This document shows, in pieces, positions 11,975 through 24,800 of a stretch of 64,000 bases of DNA. The stretch is from the NCBI GenBank assembly GCA_030761205.1, contig JAULJL010000001.1:36279145-36343144 (forward strand), in the 5' to 3' direction. A model generated the notes under the pieces. It saw only the letters and a program-made list of their open reading frames with translations. It was not told where the DNA came from and did no database searches. Within the stretch, counting starts at the first letter, position 1, and the number at the start of each line of letters is the position of its first letter. The stretch comes from Fremontodendron californicum. Its lineage: Eukaryota; Streptophyta; Magnoliopsida; Malvales; Malvaceae. A program made the translations under genes and the position numbers.

Positions 11975-12858
11975 TCAAGTTGATGCAGCTGGAACTTGGA
12001 AGACATCAATTGCAGCATATTCATATCATTAGGTTCAAAAACATGGTTTTATAGTTGAAGTGAACCAAAAAGAGATTAGAAACAGAAATGAGCACTGCCC
12101 AGTTTGATTGTGTAGAGTAAATTACACGTTAGTCATCTAATTTTATGTGATTTTTTATTTTGGTCATCCAATTATAAAATATCATAATTTGGTCACCAAC
12201 ATTTTTTTTATCACTCAACCGTTAGAGGTTAACAGTTAGTTGACGTGACGCATCATATCATCTAACTTGGCACATGAGATTACAATTTTTTTAAATATAA
12301 ATAAATTTCTAAAATTAAAAAAATGATAATTTATACTTTTGGTCATTTAGTTTTGGAGAGTTTCAATTTTGAAAATTTTATAATTTAATCATTTATAAAA
12401 TTTATTAATGTCTCATTGTTGGTGTGACTTTACAGATATTGGATCTCACCGTTTGTGAACTATAATATAATAAATTATTTTAAAACTTTTGTTATTTATA
12501 TCAAAATAGTTTAGGATAATATTCAAACAAGCCGTCAAACTGTACAAAAAATTGTAAATTATTGATAACGGTCTTGGTATGCACTCATCTAAACATGCAA
12601 GAATGGGGAGAGTGGAGGGTTTTTAGTGATTCCCGCTTTGATGCCTAAGTAAGTCAGTAAACAGTTTTGAGGAGGAAGAAAGCAAGAGACCTAAAGAATG
12701 TAGAAAGAATAAGGAATCAAAGGGTCAAAAGATGCATGTTTCGTGATAGGGTTAATGCACAAATTGAAGGGGTTCTACCATAAGCTCCTTAAAATAAGTT
12801 TTTGATAGGCTCCAAAATTAGAAAACTTGAGTAGCAAGTTATCAGGTCATCAATTTTT
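10998..12858. other. Intergenic region downstream of the DnaJ gene
   Basis: No gene is seen beyond the DnaJ 3' UTR, which probably extends into the A-rich stretch at 11060-11260. A decayed repeat with GTGTCGTATTCGTGTTATTTT words lies at about 11660-11870, an (AT)n tract at 11931-11971, and a repeat-like block with TTGGTCATCCAATTATAAAAT and TTAGTTGACGTGACG words at about 12120-12480. The short frames here are low complexity. Confidence 0.45.
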
Positions 12859-14264
12859 ACATATAAACATGAGAAATTACATATAAACATAGACAAATTA
12901 CATATAAACATGACAAATAACACATTACATATAAACATGACAAATTGCATATAAACATAAGAAATTACATATAAACATGACAAATTACATATAAACATGA
13001 CAAACATGAGAAATTACATATAAACATAACAAATTACGTATAAACTTGACGAATTACATATAAACATGATAAATTACATATAAAAATTACCAAATGACAA
13101 ATTACATATCAAGATGACAAATTACATATCAACATGACAAATTACATATAAACATGATAAATTACATATAAACATGAGAAACATGAGAAATTACATATAA
13201 ACATGACAAATTACATATAAACTTGACGAATTACCTATAAACATGACAAATTACTTATAAACATGACAAATTACATATAAACATATAAACTTGACGAATT
13301 ACATATAAACATGACGAATTACATATAAACATGACAAATTACATATAAACATGATCAAATAACAAATTACATATGAAGATGACAAATGACATATAAACAT
13401 GACAAATTACATATATACATGACAAATTACATATGAACATGACAACATGACAAATTACATATAAACATGACAAATTACATATAAACATGATCAAATGACA
13501 AATTACATATAAACATGACACATTACATATAAACATGACAAATTACATATAAACATGACAAATTTGTCATGTTTATATGTAATTTGTCATGTTTATATGT
13601 AATTTCTCATATTTATATGTAATTTGTCATCTTTATATGTAATTTATCATTTGTTCATACTTATATGTAATTCGTCAAGTTTATATGTAATTTGTCAAGT
13701 TTATATGTAATTTATCATGTTTATATGTAATTTATCATTTGGTCATGTTTATATGTAATTTGTCATGTTTATATGTAATTGGTCAAGTTTATATGTAATT
13801 TGTCATGTTTATCTATAATTCGTCAAGTTTAAACGTTATATGTAAATTTCTCATGTTTATATGTAATTTATCATATATGTAATTTGTCAAGTTTATATGT
13901 AATTTATCATGTTTATATATAATTCATTATGTTTATATGTAATTTGTCATGTTTATATGTAATTCGTTATGTTTATATGTTTATATGTAATTTATTATGT
14001 TTATATGTAATTTGTCATGTTTATATGTAATTTCTCATGTTTGAAATGTTTATATGTAGTTTGTCATCTTTATATGTAATTTATCATATTTATATGTAAT
14101 TTTTCATGTTTGTATGTAATTTGTCATGTTTATATGTCATTTGTCATGTTTATTTATAATTTGTCATTTTTATATGTCATCTTTATATGTAAACATGACA
14201 AATTACATATAAATATGCTAAATTAAATATAAATATGATAAATTACATATTACATATTACATAG
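12859..14264. repeat. Palindromic minisatellite of 20-bp units
   Basis: The unit is ACATATAAACATGACAAATT (20 bp) with small variants such as GAGAAATT, GATAAATT and CTTGACGAATT. From 12859 to 13562 the units run in one direction. At 13562/13563 they switch to the reverse complement through the perfect palindrome ACATGACAAATTTGTCATGT and run that way to about 14190, then flip back briefly. The arms are about 700 and 630 bp. Minus-strand frames across the left arm give MFICNLSCLYV-type repeats that only reflect the DNA repeat. Confidence 0.95.
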
Positions 14265-15570
14265 TGGTAATATGTTTAGCAATTTTGTTTTCATCACTTA
14301 ACATTAATATAATGCATGCATAAATTATTTATTGATAAAACCACTTTATTTGAACTTAAATAGACATATTAAATGGGAAAATATTACTTCACCCACGTTG
14401 TGTACATAGTTAACAAGTAAATATGTTAGCTGAAGATAATTAATTACATACTTCAAATATGTGTTGTCTATATTAAATGCATTCTTTAATTCTCAACAAC
14501 TTTAGTTGAGATATTTTGTTATTGTAGCAAAGAGCAACAAACGGGGTTTAGTTTTTATAAGGTTGATTAGTTAAAAACTTGTGATTTTTTTGGTATTTTG
14601 AAGCACATTATTGAAGCAAATATTCCATATAAAGGTTAGTGAATACAATACAATGTTTAAGTAATAGAATTTTCATGGGAATCAGTTATTTTACTTCCAG
14701 TTACAAAGCTACTCATATTTTGATAATTGCAATTCTTCCCTATATTCATCAGCTCTTTCACTTCCAGTTAAGGCATGTGGTAGTGTAGTCCATTTGGGGA
14801 GGATGTGATCTTTACAGTCTCTCCATACCTCCATACCGTCAATATAAACAAACACCTACGATTAACCAATGAAAGCTATATTCAATTATATTTCCAATCA
14901 CATGATTAGAACTCACAAACAGGAAAGAAAATATAAGAAACAATTGAGAACCCTACTTTTCATTTGATATTATTATCTTGTCCCAATTAAGCAAACATGT
15001 AGCAAAATAAACTTACATGAAGCCCACATCATTGTCCACCTTCCTTAATGTGCATCTTAACTATTTAACAATAGAGATTAAATACTATTGAACAACTTTA
15101 TGTGCTACTTTGGGTTGCTTAAGATTGCACCAAACAAAATTCATTCAGCATATTAATTGATAGAAATATAAGAGAAAGAAGGCAGACAACTACTTTCCAG
15201 ATGAAGCATCAGTTGGCAAACCTCGGCCTTCATTTACCCAAATGCATTGCCACATTGATATAAATTTAAGCTTGTAAATTAAAGCTTCAACAAGAAGATA
15301 AGCCACAATGCATGCTGTATATACAAGTAATTAAGAGAGCTAGAACTGAGAATAAAATAACAGCAAACTATCAAACTCCAACAAGAAAAACAACATGAAT
15401 GCCCACAACCATAAACTCCAAATTTCCAAGACATCGGTTTAGTTCTTCTACAAACCTTATGATAGAATCCTAGGAAATCCTGATGCAAGACCGCGATGAT
15501 TATTTAAAAGTTCAAACATAACAATAAACAGATATATCATCTTAACCTAAAGTGCATTCAAACAAAACAT
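14265..15570 (-). pseudogene. Unrecognised gene pieces on the minus strand, probably broken
   Basis: Two blocks read like real exons on the minus strand. One, at about 15185-15250, encodes WQCIWVNEGRGLPTDASSGK. The other, at about 14695-14863, follows a good acceptor (TCGTAG) and encodes VFVYIDGMEVWRDCKDHILPKWTTLPHALTGSER and on to a stop. They join in phase only if the first ends at AAG, where the donor reads TA instead of GT, so the site looks mutated. I do not recognise the family. The remaining sequence here is AT-rich and shows nothing else. Confidence 0.35.
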
Positions 15571-15571
15571 G

Positions 15572-16548
15572 CCTTTTAAATCTAAAAAATTTCATGATTT
15601 TCAGATGCAGAATCTGAAAATACTAATCGTCCAACAGGCCCCATATCGCCACTCAAATCTATGGAATCCTCTTCACACTCAACAAGTGCCTGCACAAAAC
15701 CACAAAACCTCTTGTTAAATTACATTGGTTTCTTTTGAATGCTAAAATATGTGATGTGTCCAAAATTTATTATATTGCTTCTATAAGATTTAAGATCTTC
15801 ATAACATAAAATATATTTGGTTTGCTTAAGGCCTTCCATTTTTTCACACATGAAAAGAAAAAATCAAACCAAGCTAAAAGGTTTTAGATTTTGAATTACA
15901 ATAAAAGGAAATGAAACCAAATCCTTAAAGTCCAAAAGTAGCCAAATATACTAGTTAAGACTGGTTTTTTGGTTTTCCCCGGTTGTTTGCAGAGTTCTAG
16001 TGACTGAGGAAGTAAGCAAATTAACAAATTTTGGATTACTTTTGAAATTTTGATTATACTCCTAGAACTTAGAAGCAATTAAATCACACCCTAAATTGAT
16101 TTCCTGACAATATAAAGGTAAAACTTCACAAGTCTTCCAAGAACTAAAAGTGGTTGTCCATTGCCAAGACCATCATTTCAGAAACTCAAAGCCAATTCTC
16201 TATAGAAGGTAGATGTAAAGAAGGTACAACTATGACAAATTTGTCCTTACCTTTAAACGGTGAACTTTCTCGGATAGCACCAAAGGCAACCTTAAGGTGG
16301 AAACCTACATATTATAAATTTTTGGAGAATTCAGTGAGCCAGAGGATAGAAAAGAAACCATCACAGTTGCTACCAACAATCTTACATAAGGCTCAATGTG
16401 CTTTCCAGATGCCTCATCAACCGTAACATATATATATATATATTTTAGTCATACAAACTAAAAACATAGAACATATGTTTAATCATCATATATACTTACC
16501 AACCCTTTTGCTCTCTGGAAATTTCTTCTGTAAAACCTTCATGCAATC
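15572..16548 (-). pseudogene. BIN4: BIN4/MIDGET-like gene fragment
   Basis: BIN4 is a plant DNA-binding partner of topoisomerase VI, needed for endoreduplication. Minus-strand exons at 16500-16548 (DCMKVLQKKFPESKRV), 16386-16420 (DEASGKHIEPY), 16251-16304 (VSTLRLPLVLSEKVHRLK) and 15572-15689 (ALVECEEDSIDLSGDMGPVGRLVFSDSASENHE) match the conserved centre of BIN4 as I know it. Two defects are visible. The acceptor before the 16420 exon reads GG instead of AG. In the last exon a run of six T is one short, putting a stop where an LDLKG-like continuation is expected. The rest of the C-terminal domain is not found downstream and no certain N-terminus is found upstream. Assignment is from memory of the family. 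Confidence 0.55.
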
Positions 16549-19280
16549 CTGTAATATTAAATTTCACCAATTTAAGACAGGTAACCTCATAAGCCTACTA
16601 TCAACATGTTATCAAAAACATGTAAGCTAGAAAGCACTGCAGTTCAAGAAACAATGCAAGAAACTAACAGATAAGCATAAGAACTGATGTCATTGAAGCC
16701 TACACCAACAATATTGAACAAGATTTACACAATTCTCAACATGCAACAGGCTAAAGCCAGATCTTTCTAATTAATGCCTTCACAGAGCATTAAAAAATTG
16801 TAAAAACAAGCACCACCATAAGAACTCTTTAACATGTTCGCAAGAGAAACCAGATCAACAATAGAATGGTCAATCCAGTAGGGCAAACACAAATTAAATA
16901 AGATAAAACAATAGAATTAGTTTTGTACATAAATGCAAGTCTCAATCTCAAAAATGAATTTTTTAATGTGAAAATTACCTTAACAGAATATAGAAACAAA
17001 AATCTTAAAAGCAATCCAAAATGGAAAAACATCACGGACAAGATTTGTACCTTTGCAACACCAAATCCATTATTTGTTTTTTTGTTTAGGTATAGGGGAT
17101 GAAAGCTACCCAGTTAACAGGTTTCATCAAATCTATTATTTGTTTTTTGTTTCAACGGTTCGGATGAATTATTTTTCATCCAACCATCAATATTTGTTGG
17201 AGCCTATGAGAAGCCTATATTAAGAGACTTTCCTTAGAATTTTCCCCAAGTGCGACCCTTATATCCATCTAAACACAATAAAGAACAGTCATTAGCATGG
17301 ATAAGGTAAAGGGAGAGCCAGAGACACAAAAGAGGGAAACAATTTGTAAAGAGAAACTGCAAAATAAGCACCATGTATAATTTACGTGATCAACAGAATA
17401 CCAAACATGACATATAGGAACTAATAACTCCAAATAATTTGATCGAATCATTAACGAACAAACCATGCAGACGTAGACAATTTTTGTGAAACAGGTTTTT
17501 CGTATAGGAACCTAATAAGAACTTGTCATTAATTAATTTATTGACTTGGCCACTCATCTTATCTGACCTATTAACTATCAGTTCAGGTATAGGGTTTGCA
17601 ATGATAAAGCCCTACATATGGGTCATGTGGACAGTATAACCAGAATGAGCAAAGGGCTTCACAAGTCAACATATTGCTGCATTAGCAATAGATAACTACG
17701 ATCGTTGTCTACTTTAATGGCGTCTTCAATTATTACTTTAAGCTCTTCTAAATAGTAGGGATGCTCAGGATCTTTTATATCTCTAATATGATTTAAGAAT
17801 ATTAAGAAAATCAAAACAACTTGTTCCACATTATATGATGTAAAATATGGAAAATATTACTCAATAGATACAGATTTTTTTTTACACAGCATGTTAACAA
17901 TAACTTGCATAAAGAAAAGCCAACAAGCTCTTGGCTAAGTGGCCAAGAGTCTTGGGGGCATGAAGTCTTGGGTTCAAATCCAAGCAACCCCTCCCCCTAC
18001 CCAATTATAAAAAAAAAAAAAAAAAAACTTGCATAAAGAAAAGGAATGAATAAATAATAATAAGAGCAAAAAAAAAAGGATATCAAAAATTTCTTGTTGG
18101 TCAATAGGTTCAACAACATATTCATCAGGTAGAGTTGCTATGTTACGAACCCGCTGCTCTTTCTTCTTGTACACAACGGGGTTTTGCATTTATTAAACCA
18201 AACACCATAATTTCTGAATTCAATCAACAAAACAAAATTATAAAAATAAATCAACCATATAATCACCGCAACTCTTTCTTTTTTGTACTATTATAATTAA
18301 AAAAAATGTTTTGGTTAATCAAAATTGCAACTCTAGGGTTTCTACCATAATTGAAGAGGGACAAGTCGGGTTACAAATTGGGTAAAGTTAATTAAGCAAA
18401 TATAGATAATTAAGAAATTAAGCAAAATTCTCCCAAAATTAAAACTCCTTATCTAAAAGAAACCATAAAGATGCAGAAACAAACCCTAAAAAACTATTTT
18501 CAGCAAAAAAAAATAAAAGAAATATTAACACAAAATAAACCAAATCTTAGCCAAAGACAATATATTTGACAAACTTAAAATCAAATTGTAAAAGAAATTA
18601 AAAAAAAAAAATTGACGAGACAAGCAAAACTAAAATCATATAGAAGCAACAATTTACATGCAATCTTTAAAACAATTTTCTCAATTTCAAACAGAATAAT
18701 AGAAGATTAGTAGGTATGAGTTACCGATTTAAAGTGGCACAGTTTTGGAAAACTCTAAAAACTAAAAAAGGGACAAAGTAATTGCAAGAAAGTTGTGTAA
18801 AGACAGGAAGCTTAATTTTAGAGAGTAATTGTAAAGATTGAATGGATAATCAATGAAGGAAGAAAAATCATGAGACTTTTTGCTTCAGATTAAATGTTAC
18901 TCGGTTAACTGGTAAACAATTTTTTTTTTTTTTTTTTTATAATCAATGGTTGGGAAGAAAATTTTTCAATATAATGATCTATTTTATCTTAAGCCCATGA
19001 AAAACGTATGGTAAAAAAACTTTTTTAGAATTTTTCACAAAGTGATTTCTAAACTATACTTTTTTTTTTTACAATTTGATAATTAAAAAAAAAAAATTAC
19101 AATTTGATATTTTAACTTTAATTTCGTCGAAAAGTGACATATTTTACATGTTAACTTGCCAAAAATTTCAACTCGTATTTATTAAATCCATGTGTGAAAA
19201 AAATTAAATATAATTAAATTAAATTAAATTAAAAAAAACAGATCCTCAAGAAATATCAGATATGAGGATTGCTACTAGAT
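16549..19280. other. AT-rich region with possible upstream pieces of the BIN4-like fragment
   Basis: A minus-strand frame at 18189 down to about 18079 begins MQNPVVYKKKEQRVRNIATLPDEYVVEPIDQQEIFDI, which reads like coding sequence but has no clear donor and is of unknown family. A short GFGVAK block with a GT donor lies near 17050. A SINE sits at 17920-18025. Otherwise the stretch is A/T runs and shows no gene. Confidence 0.35.
17902..18043 (+). mobile_element. Short tRNA-related SINE with 18-bp target duplication
   Basis: The flanking copies AACTTGCATAAAGAAAAG at 17902-17919 and 18026-18043 are identical. Between them is a body of about 90 bp with Pol III-like promoter words, TGGCTAAGTGGCC (A-box-like) and GGTTCAAATCC (B-box), followed by an A-run. 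This is the full signature of a LINE-mobilised SINE on the plus strand. The perfect duplication suggests a fairly young insertion. Confidence 0.85.
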
Positions 19281-19282
19281 TC

Positions 19283-19900
19283 TTCATCCCTTTAACATCC
19301 AGATCTCAAGTTTCTCAGCTGGTATGAGCTTCAAGCAGCCTGATATATTCCAAAAACATTATCATTTATTCATATATTCCTAAATATTTTCTATTTCACA
19401 ATAATTTTGGATCCAAAAATTGAAAAGGTTTGCTATTTCTCTTTAACCAAAGCTGAAAAGAAAACCCTTTTTCTTAAAATAAAAAAAAAATCAGATTTAT
19501 TTGATATTCTACTTACGTTCTCTAACACCACCGACAACATGAGTGGTTGGATCTAGCCGGTTCAAATTGATGTCGGATTTCTTTTCTTGACTTAGTTCCT
19601 TCATTTTTTACTTTCGGGTTCTGAGTTAGCAACAAATTGGGTTTCTTCACTTCATTAACTTCCGAGTTGATGACCAAATCGGGTTTTCTATCAATCTTGG
19701 TGGCCTCAAAATGAGCAGCACAGCGGCCGGAAGGAATACGAGGAGCGTCCAATATTTGACGAACCAACGGATGAGTCGTTGAGTCAACTCAGTCCTGACT
19801 TGATGATGGCCATGTTTCTTTCGTTTTCTTCAGACTCGAACTAGCATTCGGCCGAGTTCTTCGGGTTCATCATCTGAGACTGAGATTGAGATGCTGTTAT
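19283..19900 (-). pseudogene. N-terminal fragment of a type II membrane protein (possibly DUF616/TOD1-like)
   Basis: On the minus strand a first exon down to 19517 carries a membrane anchor, WFVKYWTLLVFLPAAVLLI, then FEATKIDRKPDLVINSEVNEVKKP, and ends LDPTTHVVGGVRE before a GTAAGT donor. The next exon, from 19339 after an ATATCAG acceptor, continues in phase as RCLKLIPAEKLEIWMLKG and then stops. The coding sense moves between reading frames at least twice in the first exon, so it is not functional. From memory the LDPTTHVVGGVRERCLKLLP pattern belongs to plant DUF616 (TOD1/MUCI70-like) proteins, but I hold that loosely. No catalytic part follows. Confidence 0.45.
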
Positions 19901-20189
19901 TGTTGAAGATTGAAGAGGACATTGATGAGGAATGAGGATTACAAAAATTGAAAAGATTTGAATCAAAAGAACGGAAATTAATGTGTATGGTCAAGATTCA
20001 AAATTGGGATTTTGGGGATCTAGGATTTCGATGTCAAAATTGCTGGCGCTGAAGTCTGAAACATTGAGATTTTGGGAACTGAAAAGAAAAAAAAGCATCC
20101 AGATGAGGTTTGTTTAGTAAAAAAAAATAAAGCAAAAATTTGTTTCCCTCTAAACATTAAAGTATTTGAAAAGTTTTTGAATTATATCA

Positions 20190-20650
20190 TTTAATATAAA
20201 TTATTTTTTTTATTATAAAATTAATTAATTTAGTTCTTGTATTTTTAAAATTAAAGCAAAAATGTAAAATCGTAACGAAAACTATTAAAAAAATTGACGT
20301 GATATTTAACTTTGTGTTTATTTGATGATGTGATACCAATAAAATATATTATTTTAAGGTGACGTGGATAAAATAACAAACTAAATTGATAAAAAATAAT
20401 TTGATGTGGCATTTTTGTCAACTTAGTTTGTTATTTTGTCCACGTCAACTTAAAATAATATATTTTATTGATGCCACGTCAGTATTTGACATCCACGTCA
20501 TCAAATATACACAATGTTAAATGCCACATCAGCTTTTTTAACAATTTTTGTTACATTAGTCACTGATTTTATTTTTTTGCTATAATTTTAAAAGTACAGA
20601 AACTAAATTATTCAATTTTATAATAAAAAAATTAATTTACATTAGATAAT
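20190..20650. mobile_element. Foldback element, copy 1
   Basis: The two halves are inverted copies meeting near 20410. The left arm reads AATAAAATATATTATTTTAAGGTGACGTGG-like and the right arm CCACGTCAACTTAAAATAATATATTTTATT-like, and the outer parts (AAATTAAAGCAAAAATG against TTTTGCTATAATTTTAAAA) also pair. A closely related copy lies at 32105-32480. No coding capacity, so a MITE or foldback element. Confidence 0.75.
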
Positions 20651-21876
20651 ATAATATAAGAACTTTTGACACATTATAATCGATTTTATTTTATTTTTTT
20701 ACTTTAGTTATGTTTGATTTTATTAACCCGTGGATTAAATGAATCTGAAATGAAATTTTTGATCGGCTAATGTGTAAAATATACCATGTGTCACGTTTTT
20801 ATTGGCTTAAAAAATAAATGTCAACACGCGGTTATGAAGTGGATGACGGAATTAAACTTTGAATATTTAATTATGAATTTTTTTAAAAATATTAAATCAT
20901 AAAAAAAATATAATTTAGGGATCAATTATTATATTAATCCTTTGTGTTACATGTCACCTTTTATACAGTCATAGGTGTTAGGCTGCGATGTGGACAATCA
21001 GTCATCCAGAGCCTCGAACAGTCAAGTGGCCCTCTGGTAGTGGACCACATGACTTGGCCTCTCTTCGTTGAGGCGTACCGCTCTTGGAGCGTCTTAGGTT
21101 TTGTCTGGATTACATGGGATGGGTCATGGGTGAATCTATCTCATAGGGAAACACCTCCACTTTGTCTCCAAGATCTTGACTATGTCTATTTGGGCATCTA
21201 AAATTAAATAACTACATCTAATTTACCTTTTTTGAATCTTACTATGATTAAGGCTTTTAAGAACAGAGTAGCAAAATAAAATTTGTGTTTCTCCTCCAAT
21301 GTAAAACTTGGAAGGAAGTGAAGTCCATGAGAATTAGATGTCAATCCTACATATATTAATGTAATACGTTGTGTATATATATATATATATATATGCATGA
21401 GTTAGTATATAATTTCATTCAAAATTATTAAATTCTTTTAAGAACGATTGAAAATACTTGTGCTTCGTTTCATTTTAATTCAAGTATTATTTTCCTTCAA
21501 TTTCTGTCAGTCAACCAGATTTATCCATCAAAACAATGGTTAAGGATTAATCTGTACCCTAACATCCACCAAAACAAGCTTTTTAACAGAATTCAGAATT
21601 GTCCTCGATTGAATAAAAGTTCAAGTTTTATCATTAAACCACAATCAATCAAAACAAATGCTTAAAACAGCAAAGTTTGGCTTCCAAAAGACAAATGCAG
21701 CAGATATAACATGTCCAAAGTGTACTCAGTCCATGTTGCCCGACAAGACAACAAATATATACAAACCCTATTTACAAGGAAATCTCTTTCCTTATTTTCT
21801 GGCCAGAAGGAAACCTATTGTCTCTAAGCCCTTGGATAAGTAATTTTTACTTACAATATCAACATTAACATCCCCT
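20651..21876. other. Intergenic region, nothing recognised
   Basis: A plus-strand frame at 20944-21201 has ordinary composition (LRCGQSVIQSLEQSSGPLVVDHMTWPLFVEAYRSWSVLGFVW) but no family match and no neighbouring exons; it may be a transposon relic. An (AT)n tract lies at 21376-21394. The last few hundred bases are probably the 3' UTR of the SKP2A-like gene. Confidence 0.4.
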
Positions 21877-24800
21877 TCAATGAGCCGTAGGGGGAATGCT
21901 GTTCAGCGTCCGGTGTGCTTGGACCGCACAAGCGCAATGCACGGACGTTAAATTCAAGCAGCCACTCATGACAAGGGAATGCCTTCCAGAGCAGGTGTGA
22001 AGAGCAGGGAATGTATCGCATAATGCCTGAACAGCTGAAGGAGTCAGTGCAGTACACTGGCTTATATTGAGACTTCTAAGACCTTCCTCATCATATCTAC
22101 CCTTCATGGACTTCCAGATTGAAGGCTTGTTCTTCACTCGGCTGTGAGCCAGCGAGTACATTGCCCTGTCTGTGATATTCTGACAAAAGTACAGACCAAG
22201 CGACCTCAAATGGAGACACTCATTCGCCAAAGCAATCACGCTGTCATCTGCAATAAAATTTTAAAAGCTCATCAGTCTTCATCTTCAAAACATGCGATAT
22301 TTACCTTCCATTCTTGCAATTGAAAATGGTAAACATGCTTAGTTATTGAATCAACAGATACTGTTTCAATTTGATACTGTTATGAGGTCACGAATACTCT
22401 TTTACAAGTAGGGTCCTTTCTTTCAGATATCTGTAAAACTTAGTCAAGGAATTAGTTTCTAATCTGATGAAATCTTAGAAAAACACTCTACCAACACACC
22501 ACATGGCTATTGACAAAAAACACAGTTGTTTCCTATTCACCAAGATATCAAGTTTTTTAGGAGCTTAGGAATGAAAAGTTCTTGGAAGACTGAACATCAA
22601 CCTGCTTCACATGATAGAAATGATGGTAAATTTTTTTAATATAGGTAGCCCACTCTCCTGAAAACTTCACATATTTTCTAAATTGGACCGTCTTAAGAAA
22701 AAGTATAGGGAAGCCAATTTAAAGTCAATAAATAGACGGTATCTATATTTAAATAAGAATTGCATAATTTTAAATTGGGTCTATAGACTACCATTGGTAC
22801 TAGATGCTGCCCATTCACTAGATTAGCATTGCATCTCCTCTCAAGGCATAGAAGGCTATACATGGAAGCAACATATTATGTCAAGATATACATATTCAAA
22901 AGGGAGATAAATTAGGCTAGAGTGTTGGAACTTAGAACCAAAAACAATATGTTGAATTTCAAAAATTAAAGCAGTAAGTTACACTACATTATGAGATACC
23001 AAATAAGCATCCAATGGAAGCATTACCTGTTATGCGGACACAGCCACACAAGTTGAGGCATCTGAGATCAGGGCATCCATATGCTAGACTCATAACTCCT
23101 AGATCACCAACATTGTCACACCATCCCAGATTTAAAGATTGCAACAGATTGCAGTTTCGTCCAATAGCCTAAACATATACTCGATTCATGTAAATCATTT
23201 TTCTAATCAGCAAGTAAATAATTACTAGTCATAATATTGTTCATACCTGCAATGCTCGGTCAGTTGCAGCCTTAACACATCCACAGAGATTTAGTATTTT
23301 TAGTTTTCGACAAAAAATAGTCAAATATTCAAGACCTTCATCACTGAACGATGTGCAGCCACTGATATTAAGTTTTGTAAGGTTAGGGCAACCATGGGCC
23401 AATGCATACAATGAGCGATCACCAAGCTTGAAACTTTTGCTGAGGTCCAGATCCTGCAGATCATGACAAAAATTTGCAACAGTCTCAACAGCATTGTCCT
23501 CAAGCTGTGGGTTTTCTTGGCGCAGTATCAGAGTTTGCAATTTGGTAAATTTAGGAGCAAGAGATAGAACCAAGTTGTTCATGTTCTTTCTGCACCTGAA
23601 GCAAGATAACACACAACCCAGTTATTAGCAAGTAGGACATGGAGGAACAAACAGACAAAGAACAAGTCATCTGCTATCTTACCAAAGACATGGCGAAAAA
23701 CAAGGAATTAAAGGATAAAATAAGGAAATGGGGCATGTCATTGCTAAAACAATTCAAATTGGAAAATAACTGGCCAAAAGAAAAGGAAAATAAAATTTAT
23801 TTAGTGGCATCCAGGAGAGGAAAAGCAACAAAGCAAACTACCACAAACACAACAACAAATCTAAATGCAGCTAAGCAGAATATGAAAAATTTTCAGGCCA
23901 ATAAGTTAGATTTAAGATATCTCAGGATCTCCCCATCTAAAACAAGCTTTACCTATCAATATTAAGATTAAATGTTTTGCATGTTATATAAGCATCAGAT
24001 GGGGCACAAAAATACTACTATAACATGAATTTACATTAATGGGTATATTAAGAAAATTGATCAACCCAAGTTGGAGACAGGTTTCTAGTCATGTATTATT
24101 TTATCCTACCTATCAGAAACAAAAGTACTATTATTTCTTCAGAAACAAAAGTACTAGGCATTACAAACTCGGAGAATGCTGCATACATCTTTCAAAATCA
24201 ACCAAACACCATCTTCATTATTCATAAAAAAGGTGGAATGTCCAATTCGTTATTTGTAAACTTTTATCCTTTATGAAGGTTCCACAAAATCAAAGCATAG
24301 CTAAATAAATAACCAAAGGTATGCTACTTCATGCTACAAAGGTTAAGTTTGACCAGGATAGACCACTCTGGAGGTGCCACTTTACAGTGTTCCAAACTCA
24401 CCAGCGCAAAAAGAAAGGCAAGAATCAAAGGCTAATTGAAAATGGAAATTAATGAGATTAACTCAGCAAACATTTGAGGAAGATTGAAAAACCTTAAGGG
24501 TACTTAAAAACAGGGACTGAAGCAAGAGTTCGTTCATTTTGATGACTCTAGCAGTATGGATCAACTATCTTGAGCACTTCAAGCGAGATGGTTTAGGCCT
24601 CTTGCTACTTATCAATTGGAGAAACTAGCAATTCAGAAAATTCACACTTCCTCAAGTTGGATTGATGTATATGAACTGTATCTAGAATTGATATTATGCA
24701 CGGAGAGCACCAAAGCGGTCATCAAAAGTATAGCATCAAGAAGGAGTGGATTAAAGCCATTGTACTTAGAAGATCTAACCTCCTTAAAGCTATAAAAAAA

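Noticed and set aside
12789..13536. Minus-strand frames with MFICNLSCLYVI repeats
   Set aside because: They only translate the 20-bp minisatellite unit, lack any gene context and change phase with unit indels.
12859..14264. CRISPR-like array
   Set aside because: Repeats are directly adjacent without unique spacers, and the DNA is plant nuclear.
17930..18000. tRNA gene
   Set aside because: It has A- and B-box-like words but no full cloverleaf, and the A-tail with flanking duplication shows it is a SINE.
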